64,000 nucleotides of DNA from CAILUF01 sp964505265 (GTDB lineage: Bacteria; Pseudomonadota; Alphaproteobacteria; Rickettsiales; UBA1997): positions 1-64,000 of the forward strand of contig CAZDGN010000005.1 in the NCBI GenBank assembly GCA_964505265.1, in the 5' to 3' direction. The notes below the pieces were generated by a model. It saw only the letters and a program-made list of their open reading frames with translations, made no database searches and was not told where the DNA came from. Below, one piece after another: positions 35,357 to 45,208 of this stretch. Numbering within the stretch: the first letter of the stretch is position 1; every line of letters begins with the position of its first letter. The translations under genes were made by a program, and so were the position numbers.

Positions 35357-36250
35357 ATGTCGCAAACAGAAAAAATCATTAACGGCAAAGAAATTTCTGA
35401 AAAACTCAAACTAGAAATTGCCAAAAAAGTTGATGAAATTAAAAAAGAATTCAAAGTAACGCCAACCCTCGCAGTTATTTTGGTTGGCAACGACCCTGCC
35501 AGTGAAGTTTATGTCAGCAACAAAGAAAAATCGGCACATAATGTTGGTATGAATTCAATTCAGTTTAAGATGTCTGCCGACATTTCTGAAGCAGAATTAA
35601 TTGCTAAAATTGAAGAATTAAATAACGACAAAAAAGTTCATGGTATATTGGTTCAATTGCCTCTACCAAAACATATTGATGCCAAAAAAGTCATCCATAA
35701 TATTAATTACAAAAAAGATGTCGATGGTTTTCATGTAATCAATGTCGGAAAATTATCTATTGGTGAGATAGATGGCATTGACAAAGCTATGATTCCATGC
35801 ACTCCACTTGGTTGTATTCATCTTTTAAAATCGGTAAAGGGCGATAATTTAGCTGGACTCAAAACTCTTGTTATTGGCACTTCAAATATCGTTGGTAGAC
35901 CTCTCACTCGCCTTCTAATGCTTGAATCTTGCACGGTCACAGTCGCTAATAGAAGCACCAAGGATTTAAAGGCTGAGTGCCTTCAAGCCGATGTTATTTT
36001 TTCAGGTGCTGGGGTTGTTAATTTAATCACTAAAGATATGGTTAAAAATAATGCTATTGTCATTGATATTGGAATTAATCGCATTGCTACCGAAAATGGT
36101 AAACACAAAATTACAGGTGATGTAGATTTTGAAAATGTAAAAACCATTGCTTCCGCAATTACTCCCGTTCCAGGCGGAGTTGGGCCGATGACCATAGCTT
36201 ATTTATTGCAGAATACTTTAGATTGTTGTCTAAAGCAGATATTAAATTAA
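35357..36250 (+). CDS. folD: Methylenetetrahydrofolate dehydrogenase/cyclohydrolase
   Basis: A bifunctional one-carbon enzyme of 297 residues that links 5,10-methylene-THF to 10-formyl-THF. The catalytic motif is VYVSNKEKSAHNVGM with the essential Tyr and Lys. VHGILVQLPLPKHIDAKKV, KDVDGFHVINVGKL, PCTPLGCIHLL, VIGTSNIVGRPLTRLLM (NADP-binding) and TPVPGGVGPMTIAYLL are all present. A 185-base, almost pure A/T gap separates it from the ABC gene, so it probably has its own promoter. Confidence 0.96.
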   Translation: MSQTEKIINGKEISEKLKLEIAKKVDEIKKEFKVTPTLAVILVGNDPASEVYVSNKEKSAHNVGMNSIQFKMSADISEAELIAKIEELNNDKKVHGILVQLPLPKHIDAKKVIHNINYKKDVDGFHVINVGKLSIGEIDGIDKAMIPCTPLGCIHLLKSVKGDNLAGLKTLVIGTSNIVGRPLTRLLMLESCTVTVANRSTKDLKAECLQADVIFSGAGVVNLITKDMVKNNAIVIDIGINRIATENGKHKITGDVDFENVKTIASAITPVPGGVGPMTIAYLLQNTLDCCLKQILN

Positions 36251-36256
36251 ATTTCA

Positions 36257-36262
36257 TAAAGG
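36257..36262 (+). promoter_or_regulatory. Strong Shine-Dalgarno site of the YfgM-like gene
   Basis: An aaaggag sequence lies 6-7 bases before the ATG at 36269. It is noted because most genes in this AT-rich window have only weak purine stretches, and it fixes the start of the following gene. Confidence 0.6.
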
Positions 36263-36268
36263 AGAATT

Positions 36269-36964
36269 ATGTCTAGTGAATTAAATAATATTCTTAAAAG
36301 CGCTTCAGCTGAAGTTAGAAGCGAAAATATTGCCAGAATTTTTAAGAAAAACAAAAAAATCCTAACTTTAATTTTAGCAATTGCAGTTTCTGGCTCGATT
36401 TGCTTTACCGCGTATAAAATTAACAATAAAATACAGCAAGAAAAATATTCAGAAATGCTTCATCAATCAATGATTGAACAGCAAATTGGTGAAATTGAAA
36501 AATCAAAACAAACTCTTAAAAAAATTCACGAATCTTCATCAGCTCCAAAAGGCATAAAATCGCTAGCCTCCCTTCGATATGCCGGAATTTTAATTGACGA
36601 AGGAAAAAAAGAAGATGCAATTACAGTTTACAAACAAATCAATAGCTGTCGCTTTTGCGATGCTTATATTAAGGATTTATCGGCTTTATTGATGGTTAGA
36701 ACCATTCTAACCGACGAATCTCTATCTAAGAAAGAAGAATTTGTTGGCGACCTTGAAAAAATCGAAAATAAATCCAAAGTTTTACGCTATTATATTGCCG
36801 AACAAAGGGGATATTTGGAAATGAATAAAAATAATTTTGCAGTTGCATATAAAATTTTTGAAATGATTTCCAAAAATCCAGATGTCAAAGAAAACCTGAA
36901 AAATAGAGCATCCGATGCCATGAAAATGTTAATTCAAAAGGGTTTTGACCCAAAATCTTCGTAA
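36269..36964 (+). CDS. YfgM-like tetratricopeptide membrane protein
   Basis: A 231-residue protein with a cytoplasmic N-terminus, one membrane helix at about 33-51 (ILTLILAIAVSGSICFTAYK) and a periplasmic helical repeat region. The latter has paired helices such as SLRYAGILIDEGKKEDAITV and RGYLEMNKNNFAVAYKIFEM. This is the layout of the YfgM family (TPR_21), an ancillary subunit of the Sec translocon that handles exported proteins. As in E. coli it sits directly upstream of bamB, which supports the assignment. Start is supported by a good ribosome-binding site. Confidence 0.75.
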   Translation: MSSELNNILKSASAEVRSENIARIFKKNKKILTLILAIAVSGSICFTAYKINNKIQQEKYSEMLHQSMIEQQIGEIEKSKQTLKKIHESSSAPKGIKSLASLRYAGILIDEGKKEDAITVYKQINSCRFCDAYIKDLSALLMVRTILTDESLSKKEEFVGDLEKIENKSKVLRYYIAEQRGYLEMNKNNFAVAYKIFEMISKNPDVKENLKNRASDAMKMLIQKGFDPKSS

Positions 36965-36983
36965 AAAAATTAATTTTTTCACC

Positions 36984-38357
36984 ATGATTTATGTTAAAAA
37001 TTTTCAACCCAATTTTAAAATTGTTAAAATAATTTTATTAATTTATTTTTTATGCTTTTCCTGCTCAAAAAATAAAAGCTATGATAAAAAATTAGCTATC
37101 GATATTTATACAAAAAACGACAGTATAACCATAGACAAATCTCTAATTAACACCAAAATCAATATTCCAAAACCTCAAACTAATAAAATTTGGCTTGGGT
37201 CATCAAGTCAATTAAATCAATCAATTGAAAATATTGAAAAGGAGTTTGAATATAAAATATCCGGCTGGTTTTCTCCCAAAAAAAGTCAAATTAACCTTCA
37301 GCGCAAATGGTATAAAAATATTTTCTACTACGAAGATTTTTCTGCTAGCTTTGTTTATTCACCAATAATTTTTAACAACACCATCTTTCATATGGATAGC
37401 TCTGGCGATATTACTGCAATCGATTTAACAAGCAAAAAATCCCTGTGGCATCGCCGAATATTCGAAAAATTATGGCTAAAAAATTATAAGGTTGCCCACC
37501 TTGGAGCTTGCAATAATAGCCTTTTTGCTGTGGCAGGAGTCAATCAAATTAAGGCAATTTCACAAACAGATGGCAATGTCTTATGGAGCAAGGATTTATC
37601 GGTAATTTTTAATTCAACTCCAATTTGCGACGGAACTAATGTATATATAACTTCAATCGATAATAAAACTTTTGCCTTGAATGCTAATAATGGTGAAATT
37701 AATTGGATCCACCTCGGGATGAATAAACCTTTAGCAATATTTGGCAATGCTCAAACCGTAATATCGGGCAAAAAAATTATTGTTTCACATTCTTCTGGCG
37801 AAATTTTTGCCCTAAACAAAAATAATGGCGAGGTTCTTTGGCAAAATGATTTAAATCAAAATAACTTTACCAATAATTTAACTGATATTGATGCCACCCC
37901 AATTATAAAAGAAAATGTTGTTTATGCCATAGGTTATGGCGGAAAAATGAAAGCGATGGCTTTAGAAAATGGCAAAGAAATTTGGCAAAATCAAATTTCG
38001 TCCTTAACAGATTTTTGGATAGCAGGAGACTTTATTTATGCTATCAATGACGATAATCAATTAATGGCTATATATAAAAAAACTGGAGGGATAAAGTGGC
38101 TTTCTCAACTCCCCAAATATCACAATCCTAAAAAAATTACCAGCAAATATAATTATTTAGGAGTTATAATGGCGGGTTCAAAATTGATAATTTTAAGAAG
38201 CGATGGAGAAATTCTTATTGCCTCCCCTTTTGATGGCTCTATTGAAAAAAATTATTCTTTAAATAAAAAAATTTTACATTTACCAATTATTATTGATAAT
38301 AAGATTTACTTTTATGGTATGAGTCGTTTTAAAACTAAATTAATTGAAATTGAATAA
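36984..38357 (+). CDS. bamB: Outer membrane assembly factor BamB-like PQQ-repeat protein
   Basis: A beta-propeller protein of 457 residues from the ATG at 36984. An in-frame TTG at 36945 would overlap the previous gene and is less likely. The N-terminus has a signal sequence ending LIYFLCFSC, close to but not a canonical lipobox (Cys27). Repeats of the PQQ type are visible: GDITAIDLTSKKSLWHRRIF, TDGNVLWSKDL, NNGEINWIHLG, NNGEVLWQNDL and ENGKEIWQNQ. BamB assists outer-membrane beta-barrel assembly. Neighbouring yfgM-like gene and propeller length agree. The stop overlaps the valS start as TAATG. Confidence 0.8.
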   Translation: MIYVKNFQPNFKIVKIILLIYFLCFSCSKNKSYDKKLAIDIYTKNDSITIDKSLINTKINIPKPQTNKIWLGSSSQLNQSIENIEKEFEYKISGWFSPKKSQINLQRKWYKNIFYYEDFSASFVYSPIIFNNTIFHMDSSGDITAIDLTSKKSLWHRRIFEKLWLKNYKVAHLGACNNSLFAVAGVNQIKAISQTDGNVLWSKDLSVIFNSTPICDGTNVYITSIDNKTFALNANNGEINWIHLGMNKPLAIFGNAQTVISGKKIIVSHSSGEIFALNKNNGEVLWQNDLNQNNFTNNLTDIDATPIIKENVVYAIGYGGKMKAMALENGKEIWQNQISSLTDFWIAGDFIYAINDDNQLMAIYKKTGGIKWLSQLPKYHNPKKITSKYNYLGVIMAGSKLIILRSDGEILIASPFDGSIEKNYSLNKKILHLPIIIDNKIYFYGMSRFKTKLIEIE

Positions 38358-41300
38358 TGTCAAAATTGCCAGATAAATACGATGCCAAAATTCAAGAAAA
38401 AAAATGGCAAAAATATTGGGATGAACAAAAAATTTACCAATTTCGTGACGATAAAAATCGTGATGAGACCTTTGTAATCGACACCCCTCCCCCAACAGTT
38501 TCTGGCCTTTTACATATGGGGCATATTTTTTCATACACTCAGGCCGACATTGTTGCCAGATATAACCGTATGCAAGGCAAGGATGTGTTTTATCCGATGG
38601 GCTTTGACGATAATGGCTTGCCAACCGAGAGGCTAGTTGAAAAAATTATCGAAAAAAAAGCCATGGCTTATGAAGCTCAAGAACGCGAAAAAAACCAAGG
38701 CGGTAGTGGCTATTTTGTGGCGAAATGTCGTGAAGTCGTAAAAGAAGCCGAAGATGAATTTGAAGATTTATTTAAAAGTGTTGCTTTGTCGGTGGATTGG
38801 GAGCAAAAATATCAAACAATTTCGCCAGAATCACAAAAAATTTCGCAAGCCTCTTTTCTTGATTTATATCATAAGGGTCTAATTGAAAAACAAAATCAGC
38901 CAGTTTTTTGGGACATCGCCGACCGCACTGCCCTAGCCAAAGCCGACATTATCGATAAGGAAATTGAAGGGGAAATGTTTTTTATCAATTTTACCCTTGA
39001 TGGAAAAAATCAAAATTTGGAAATCATGACCACTCGCCCCGAGCTTTTACCAGCTTGCGTGGCAGTGATGATTAGCACCGAAAGCAAAATTTACCAAGAA
39101 ACTTTAAAAAATTTAATTTCACAACCTCTTGCCCAAAAATTAGAAACAGAAGGGCAAGGCTTAACTGGTTTATTTGCTATCACCCCAATTTTTGGAGTTA
39201 AGGTTAAAATTATTGTCGATAATGATTCGGTCAAAGCCGATAAAGGAACGGGAGCAGTAATGTGTTGCACTTATGGCGATGAAACTGATTTAGAATGGCA
39301 ACGAAAATATGATTTACCAATCCGAGAAATTATCCGCACCGACGGCAAATTGGCAAAATTTTATATTTCAGAAAATTCGTCAAATAATGATTTTAATGAA
39401 TTTACAAATCAATTAGATAATATTTTTGGGGCAATCAGAAGAGAAGATAATGTTTTTCTTTACTCATCAAATGAAGGATTTCTTAATTCACAAAAATTTA
39501 TTGAAAATTATCAAAATATTGCTGAAAAAAACATCAAGGATGCAAAAAAAATTATCGTTGAATTATTGCATCATCAAAATTTACTTGCCAAGAATTCTGA
39601 AAAAACTTTGCGACCCGTTAAATGTGCAGAAAGATCAGGAATACCTATTGAAATTATCAGTACTCTACAATGGTTCATAAGAATATTGCCCTTTAAAGAG
39701 CAACTTAAAGCCAAGGCCAAAGAATGTAATTGGTACCCTGAATATATGCGCGTCCGCATCGAACAATGGATTGACGGGCTTTCATGGGATTGGTGCGTTA
39801 GTCGCCAAAGATTTTTTGGAGTAAAATTTCCGGTGTGGAATTTAAAAAGTTTCAATCCCGAAGACTCAACCCAAGTAAAATGGGGTGAGCATTCTTATGA
39901 TCCTAATTTAGCACATAAATCGATTACTGCGGATATCTCGCAACTTCCTGTTGATCCAGAGATTGATATTCCTTTAGGCTTTGCTTTGGTCAATAAAAGT
40001 GAAATAGAATCTGCAAAAAAAATATTTTATACTGATAAAAATTATTCGATTAATGAGTATGATTTTAATCAAAAAATTGTTATAGATTCAGAAGGTAAAT
40101 TGTGGTTTTTATATCCCGAAACCGACATTATGGATACTTGGGCCACATCCTCAATTTCACCACAACTCTCAAGCAAAGGCATTTCTAGCGAATTTTGTTT
40201 TGACGAAGCAAGACATCAAAAATTATTTCCTGCCGATATGCGTCCGCAGGCGCACGAAATTATCCGCACTTGGGCATTTTACACTATTGTTAAAGCCTAT
40301 TTGCACAGTTTAGAAATTGTCAAGGACCAAAATGGCAACCCCCAAAAAAACCAAGATGGAAGCATTAAATTGCAAGAAAATCCAAATTCTAATCAAACCA
40401 TTCCATGGAAAAATTTGATGATTTCAGGTTGGTGCTTGGCTTCCGACAAAACCAAAATGAGTAAATCAAAAGGCAATGTGGTAACGCCAAAAAATTTAAT
40501 TGAAGAAAAATCTGCCGATGTGGTTCGTTATTGGGCATCAGCATCTAATCTTGGAGCCGATATCGCTTATAGCGAAGAGGTTTTTAAAATTGGACAAAAA
40601 TTAATTACCAAATTATTTAATTCTGCCAAATTTTGTTCGCAACATTTTGCAGTTTTACAGAATTATTTTGTGGAAAATAACCAGCAAAATTTTAGCGATG
40701 AAAATTTGAGTAATTTAATTTCACATCCTTCTGATTTGTGGATTTTATCTCGCCTAGAAATTGTGATTAACGAATATAACAAGCAATTTGCGATTTATGA
40801 ATACGCCAAAGCAAGAGAAGTTTTGGAAGAGTTTTTTTGGCATTATTTTTGCGATAATTATCTAGAAATTTGCAAAGTTCGCTCTTATGGTCTTCAAGCC
40901 CAAAAGCTTGATGGTATTGAGTTAAATACCAATCAAACTCAAGAAATTTTACTTGAACAACTAAGCTCGCTTGCCACCTTATCAATTATTTTGAAAAATA
41001 TTTTAAAACTTTTTGCCCCCTTTATTCCTTTCATTTGCGAAGAAATTTACAGCGAAATTTTTAGCGATGAATTTAGAAATCTCAAATCAATTCATGCCCG
41101 CGGTAACAAAGCGATTTTGCCAAACGAACTCAAAAAAAACAATGCAGAAATTCTGAAAATTGGCGATGAAATTTTGAAAATTTTATTTGAGGTTCGCAAA
41201 TATAAATCCGAAAAAAATCAATCGATGAAGACTGAAATTGAATTAATAGAAATTTCATCAGAGCTGGATTTATCTTGCGTCAAAAACGATATAGCCAATG

Positions 41301-41359
41301 TTTGCAACGCCAAAGAAGTAAAAATTCTTAAAGCAAATAACTCAATTAGAATTTTGTAA
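38357..41359 (+). CDS. valS: Valyl-tRNA synthetase, archaeal-type as in Rickettsia
   Basis: A class I aminoacyl-tRNA synthetase of 1000 residues. The HIGH motif is LLHMGHIFSYTQADI (HMGH at 53-56) and KMSKS is at about 700-704 (KTKMSKSKGNVVTP). DTPPPTVSG, GFDDNGLPTERLVE, VSRQRFFGVKFPVW, TDIMDTWATSSISPQL and MRPQAHEIIRTWAFY closely follow the ValRS of Rickettsia, which is known to be of archaeal descent, unlike the ValRS of most bacteria. The C-terminal anticodon-binding domain is present, but the long C-terminal coiled coil of typical bacterial ValRS is absent, consistent with that type. It is somewhat longer than the Rickettsia protein because of inserts around residues 330-410. Confidence 0.93.
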   Translation: MSKLPDKYDAKIQEKKWQKYWDEQKIYQFRDDKNRDETFVIDTPPPTVSGLLHMGHIFSYTQADIVARYNRMQGKDVFYPMGFDDNGLPTERLVEKIIEKKAMAYEAQEREKNQGGSGYFVAKCREVVKEAEDEFEDLFKSVALSVDWEQKYQTISPESQKISQASFLDLYHKGLIEKQNQPVFWDIADRTALAKADIIDKEIEGEMFFINFTLDGKNQNLEIMTTRPELLPACVAVMISTESKIYQETLKNLISQPLAQKLETEGQGLTGLFAITPIFGVKVKIIVDNDSVKADKGTGAVMCCTYGDETDLEWQRKYDLPIREIIRTDGKLAKFYISENSSNNDFNEFTNQLDNIFGAIRREDNVFLYSSNEGFLNSQKFIENYQNIAEKNIKDAKKIIVELLHHQNLLAKNSEKTLRPVKCAERSGIPIEIISTLQWFIRILPFKEQLKAKAKECNWYPEYMRVRIEQWIDGLSWDWCVSRQRFFGVKFPVWNLKSFNPEDSTQVKWGEHSYDPNLAHKSITADISQLPVDPEIDIPLGFALVNKSEIESAKKIFYTDKNYSINEYDFNQKIVIDSEGKLWFLYPETDIMDTWATSSISPQLSSKGISSEFCFDEARHQKLFPADMRPQAHEIIRTWAFYTIVKAYLHSLEIVKDQNGNPQKNQDGSIKLQENPNSNQTIPWKNLMISGWCLASDKTKMSKSKGNVVTPKNLIEEKSADVVRYWASASNLGADIAYSEEVFKIGQKLITKLFNSAKFCSQHFAVLQNYFVENNQQNFSDENLSNLISHPSDLWILSRLEIVINEYNKQFAIYEYAKAREVLEEFFWHYFCDNYLEICKVRSYGLQAQKLDGIELNTNQTQEILLEQLSSLATLSIILKNILKLFAPFIPFICEEIYSEIFSDEFRNLKSIHARGNKAILPNELKKNNAEILKIGDEILKILFEVRKYKSEKNQSMKTEIELIEISSELDLSCVKNDIANVCNAKEVKILKANNSIRIL

Positions 41360-41732
41360 TTTTAAAATTCATTAAAATTTAAACAAAATATTTTCATTTA
41401 ACATTTCATAAAAAATATTAAAGAAAAATATTCCACAAGATAAAATCTCCAAATTCAATTAATTTCAATCCTTTCCCGCTTCGGGGTTTTTTTAAGATTT
41501 TTTATCTTAAAAATGAAACTTAATTTAAGATCGTCAGATGATAAATTTTTGTTTAAGAAATCCTATATCTTGATTAATAATAAATATTAAATAATCTAAA
41601 AAAAATATTCTTCAATAAATTATAAAATAAAAATATTTTGTATAACCATAAATTATTGGAATTTTCAGCCAAAAAAATATCGGATTATCACTTGAAATTC
41701 CAAAGATAGTAAAAAAAGCATGAATTGACAAT
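41360..41732. other. Intergenic region between valS and the NTase-domain gene
   Basis: No gene is visible. The region is A/T-rich. It contains a short GC-rich hairpin with T-run at 41475-41493 and a second weak hairpin AAGAT/ATCTT just after it. The last ~200 bases before the ATG at 41733 probably hold the promoter of the large downstream gene, but no convincing -35/-10 pair stands out. Confidence 0.4.
41475..41493 (+). terminator. Possible short rho-independent terminator after valS
   Basis: CCCG-ctt-CGGG is followed by GTTTTTTT, one of the few GC-rich spots in the gap. The stem is only 4 bp, so this is tentative. Confidence 0.4.
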
Positions 41733-44700
41733 ATGCCTCAAAGAAAAGTCAAAGATAAAGCAAAACAAGATAGCCCTCATAGTTTGATCTCAATAAAACC
41801 AAATTATACAGAAGAATTATTATCCTTTTTTACAGACCCCGAAATGTATCATATTCTTCCTCTTGAACCAGATAATGATCGCATTAAAAAGTTAATGTCT
41901 GACCCAAAATATGATGCTAAAGATTTGACGAACTCCTGTATTGGAAATTGTCCATTTGCTGATATAATAAACAATGTTGACTATGAAAAATTTAGGGATT
42001 TGCTTTATTCCGGAAATTTAGATTTTTTTGAAATTTACATTAACCAAAAAGATGGGAAAAAAACTATTTTTGAATTCTTTAAACCATTTAATTATCCGAT
42101 TATATTTGATGTCAAAATCGATCCAAAAGTTATTGATTTTGATTATATTGAAAAAAAATTTAATATGTTAATCGAATTGTATGAATATTATTTTAAATAT
42201 AAATCAATTGCGGAAGTTGAGTTTGCTTTTATAAATTCTGAATTAGATGCCGATAGGGCAGAAAGGGATGAATATAAAAAATTCATTAGAGATTTGACTA
42301 GAAATCATCAAGAAAATTTTATGCAAATGTTAGATTTATATACCAGAAATTTGGCTGAATTGATTCAGGGTGGAATATATTTGATAGAGTTAGGTAGAAA
42401 ATCTTTATCAGAACAATTAACAGAAGAGCAGAAAATGATAGAATTAATTAGAATAGAACATGATCCAAAAAATAAATTATCACCCACTACTATTGATAAT
42501 CTCCAAAGGCTTCAGTTACAATTTACAGAAAGAAGTGAATATTTATTCACAAGTAAAGCAAAAATTTTGTTTGAAGATGAAAGGATTTATGAAGCCAGCG
42601 ACGAAGAGTTTGTTAAAACTTGCAAATTACGAATCGAAAATTTGGATATAAGGCTCCAATTAATTTTTGGAATAAATTCTGAACATCAAATATATTATTC
42701 AGTCTTAAGTAAATCAATTAATAGTTGCGAAAAATCAAATGCTTATGGAGTTTATTTAAGAAAATCCATAGCCACTTTATCAGAAAATGCCCATAGATTA
42801 AAGCAACCTCAATTTTTTGATCTCAAAAAAAATTGTCCCTACATGGTATGTTATGGCTTTACTAAATTTTTCAGAAAAATTCCAAAAGAAAATAAAAATA
42901 TTTTAAAAAATTTATTATTAAGCGAAGATGAAAGAATTTTTAAAACAGAAAATTTTAAAATTGTATTAAGAGATGAGCTTAGAGAATTCGAAGGTCCAAA
43001 AGAATTTGAAGAATTTATTAAGGCAATTTATTATCGCCTAAATATAACTCCCATAATTATTGGTAGTGCAATTTATTTTAATAAAAATCCTGAATCAGAA
43101 TTTCCAATCGGAATTAGAAAAAATTTATGGAATTTGGTTTTATTTAATAGAGATATCGAAGCAATTGAAAATTTTCCTTTAGATTTAATAGCGTGTCATA
43201 GATACAAAACCTCAGACTCAGCTAAATCTTCTTCGCACCGTGAATACAAAGAAAACTCAATAAAAGTATTTCTTGATGGGCAATATAATAATTTATTATG
43301 CGAAAAGAGAACTATTGACTGTTTAAATAAATTAATATCTTATGGATTTTCTGTTCAAGAAAACTTATCCGAAGGCGAAAAGATTGAGTTGTTAATAAAT
43401 AGAGATGGTTTTTCAGAATATCTGTGGCAGGATTTACAAAAAAATATTTTAATTATTAGTGATTTTGAGAATGATTTGTTAGATTTTGCCGAGTCAAAAT
43501 CTTCTGCCTCAAGTGCAAAAGATGAAAGATTGATGAATAAATTATTAGCAATGGCCACCGCTTATGAGAAGCATATTGGCGAAAATGAAGACAATATTGA
43601 AAAATCAATTCAAAAATCCAGTGATACAGAATTATCTGCTGAAAATATCTTGAATTTTACTGGATTTTTAAATCATCTCAATAGAGCCGGAGTTATTTTA
43701 AAACTAAGTAAAAATTCCGATAAATTATCACAGAATTTAATGAAAAAAATTGATGGATTAATTGATAAATTAGATGATAATAATCAAATATTATTTGAAA
43801 AAAAAGAACGCGATAGTCAGAAATTAATTGAAGAGTTTTTAAAAGAAGAAGCTATAAAAACTCCAAAAATTGAAAAAGGCAAGAGCAAAAAATCAATTGA
43901 AGCCAGTCCAAAATCTCACCAATCCTTGCCAAATGCTCTTTCCGAGCTAACAAAAACTCCACAAATATCGCCATCAGTTTTGGCTCCAACTCAAGAACCT
44001 AGCCCAAATTCTCCAGATTTATCAGCACAAACTACAAAAGAAGATAGTAAAAAATCCCAAGCGAAAATTGATATTGAAAGACGACGAATCGAAAGAAAAA
44101 AACAGATTGATACTGAAAATGCAAGAAAAACTAAACTTGAAACTATTGAAGCAACCAAAATAGCATTTACAAAACTTGATAAATTCTTTGATTTTTTAAG
44201 AGAACAGAAATGGCTTGGTATTTCCGAAATTGGACTTTATGGAAGTAGGGTTTATCTCAAAATTTTAAAAAAAATAAAACCGGAACTTGATATTAAAATA
44301 CAAAGCACAAGCGATTATGATTTTTTTTGTGTCTCAAAATCCGACCAGATATTTGTAAATATGCCTGATCGATTGAGCTCGCAGATAAATTTTCAAAAAA
44401 TATTAGATGATTTTAACAAGGCAAATAAAGATATTCAAATCTCTTTTGCCTATGATGGTGATAAGTCGGTGCTAAATTACCAAAAACAAAAAAAATCTTT
44501 AAATTTAAAGCTGAAAGCAAAAATACGTAAAGAGGAAGTAGAATTTGATTTAAATTTTTACTCCCCTAGTACAGTTAAAGAAATGATGCAGTGGCAATAT
44601 CAATTCGAACGAGTGAATCTAATTCAATTGTCCGACAAAACCTTTCATTTAAAAATTAACCAACATGGCGAAGATTCCGAGAAGTCGTTAGATTTTATTG

Positions 44701-45101
44701 AATTTATAAAAAAAGCCCAAAACAAAGAAGAGAGTGAATTTTTATTTAATCCAAACCCAAATGCTAAAGGCTTTTTATACAGAATATTTCATCAAAAAGG
44801 AATTTTCAAATATATTGAAGATTCTACCAATAAATTTAAAAAAAAATTGATGGAGGATGAAGAAGCTAGGGCAAGGATTTTAACGGAATATTTGGAATAT
44901 GTTGAATTATGTAGAATTGACGGTAAAGATCCAAGAAGGTTAAAAAAGAAGGAAGATGCAGAATTTATGATACAAAAGATTAATAATGACCCAATTTTTA
45001 AAGATTTAGTTAGTGTTGAATTGAGCGAACCATCGATTCATCCTCGCCCAAAACTAACTTCGAGTCCCGCAAGTGAAAAAGATAATGGGCAAGCTGTTTA
45101 A
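41733..45101 (+). CDS. Large protein of unknown function with C-terminal nucleotidyltransferase-like domain
   Basis: A 1122-residue soluble protein. Residues 1 to about 710 are mostly helical and charged, without a family I recognise. Residues about 715-775 are a Ser/Pro/Lys-rich linker, followed by a basic helix (RRRIERKKQIDTENARK). From about 815 there is a DNA polymerase beta-like nucleotidyltransferase pattern: EIGLYGSRVYL with the GS at 837-838, STSDYDFFCV with D861 and D863, and VEFDLNFYS with a third acid at D939. These give the GS...DxD...D triad. The tail (about 1000-1122) is again helical and charged. The C-terminus is Pro/Ser-rich. It has no signal peptide. No toxin or antitoxin partner is obvious beside it. 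Substrate could be RNA, protein or a nucleotide; this is not decidable here. Confidence 0.65.
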   Translation: MPQRKVKDKAKQDSPHSLISIKPNYTEELLSFFTDPEMYHILPLEPDNDRIKKLMSDPKYDAKDLTNSCIGNCPFADIINNVDYEKFRDLLYSGNLDFFEIYINQKDGKKTIFEFFKPFNYPIIFDVKIDPKVIDFDYIEKKFNMLIELYEYYFKYKSIAEVEFAFINSELDADRAERDEYKKFIRDLTRNHQENFMQMLDLYTRNLAELIQGGIYLIELGRKSLSEQLTEEQKMIELIRIEHDPKNKLSPTTIDNLQRLQLQFTERSEYLFTSKAKILFEDERIYEASDEEFVKTCKLRIENLDIRLQLIFGINSEHQIYYSVLSKSINSCEKSNAYGVYLRKSIATLSENAHRLKQPQFFDLKKNCPYMVCYGFTKFFRKIPKENKNILKNLLLSEDERIFKTENFKIVLRDELREFEGPKEFEEFIKAIYYRLNITPIIIGSAIYFNKNPESEFPIGIRKNLWNLVLFNRDIEAIENFPLDLIACHRYKTSDSAKSSSHREYKENSIKVFLDGQYNNLLCEKRTIDCLNKLISYGFSVQENLSEGEKIELLINRDGFSEYLWQDLQKNILIISDFENDLLDFAESKSSASSAKDERLMNKLLAMATAYEKHIGENEDNIEKSIQKSSDTELSAENILNFTGFLNHLNRAGVILKLSKNSDKLSQNLMKKIDGLIDKLDDNNQILFEKKERDSQKLIEEFLKEEAIKTPKIEKGKSKKSIEASPKSHQSLPNALSELTKTPQISPSVLAPTQEPSPNSPDLSAQTTKEDSKKSQAKIDIERRRIERKKQIDTENARKTKLETIEATKIAFTKLDKFFDFLREQKWLGISEIGLYGSRVYLKILKKIKPELDIKIQSTSDYDFFCVSKSDQIFVNMPDRLSSQINFQKILDDFNKANKDIQISFAYDGDKSVLNYQKQKKSLNLKLKAKIRKEEVEFDLNFYSPSTVKEMMQWQYQFERVNLIQLSDKTFHLKINQHGEDSEKSLDFIEFIKKAQNKEESEFLFNPNPNAKGFLYRIFHQKGIFKYIEDSTNKFKKKLMEDEEARARILTEYLEYVELCRIDGKDPRRLKKKEDAEFMIQKINNDPIFKDLVSVELSEPSIHPRPKLTSSPASEKDNGQAV

Positions 45102-45208
45102 ATATGGCACTATAAAAAAAAATATTGATAAAAAAATAAAATAAAGATGATATCAGAATTTATTATTTTACAATAATTTTATATTTATTAACTTTTTATT
45201 TATTAATT

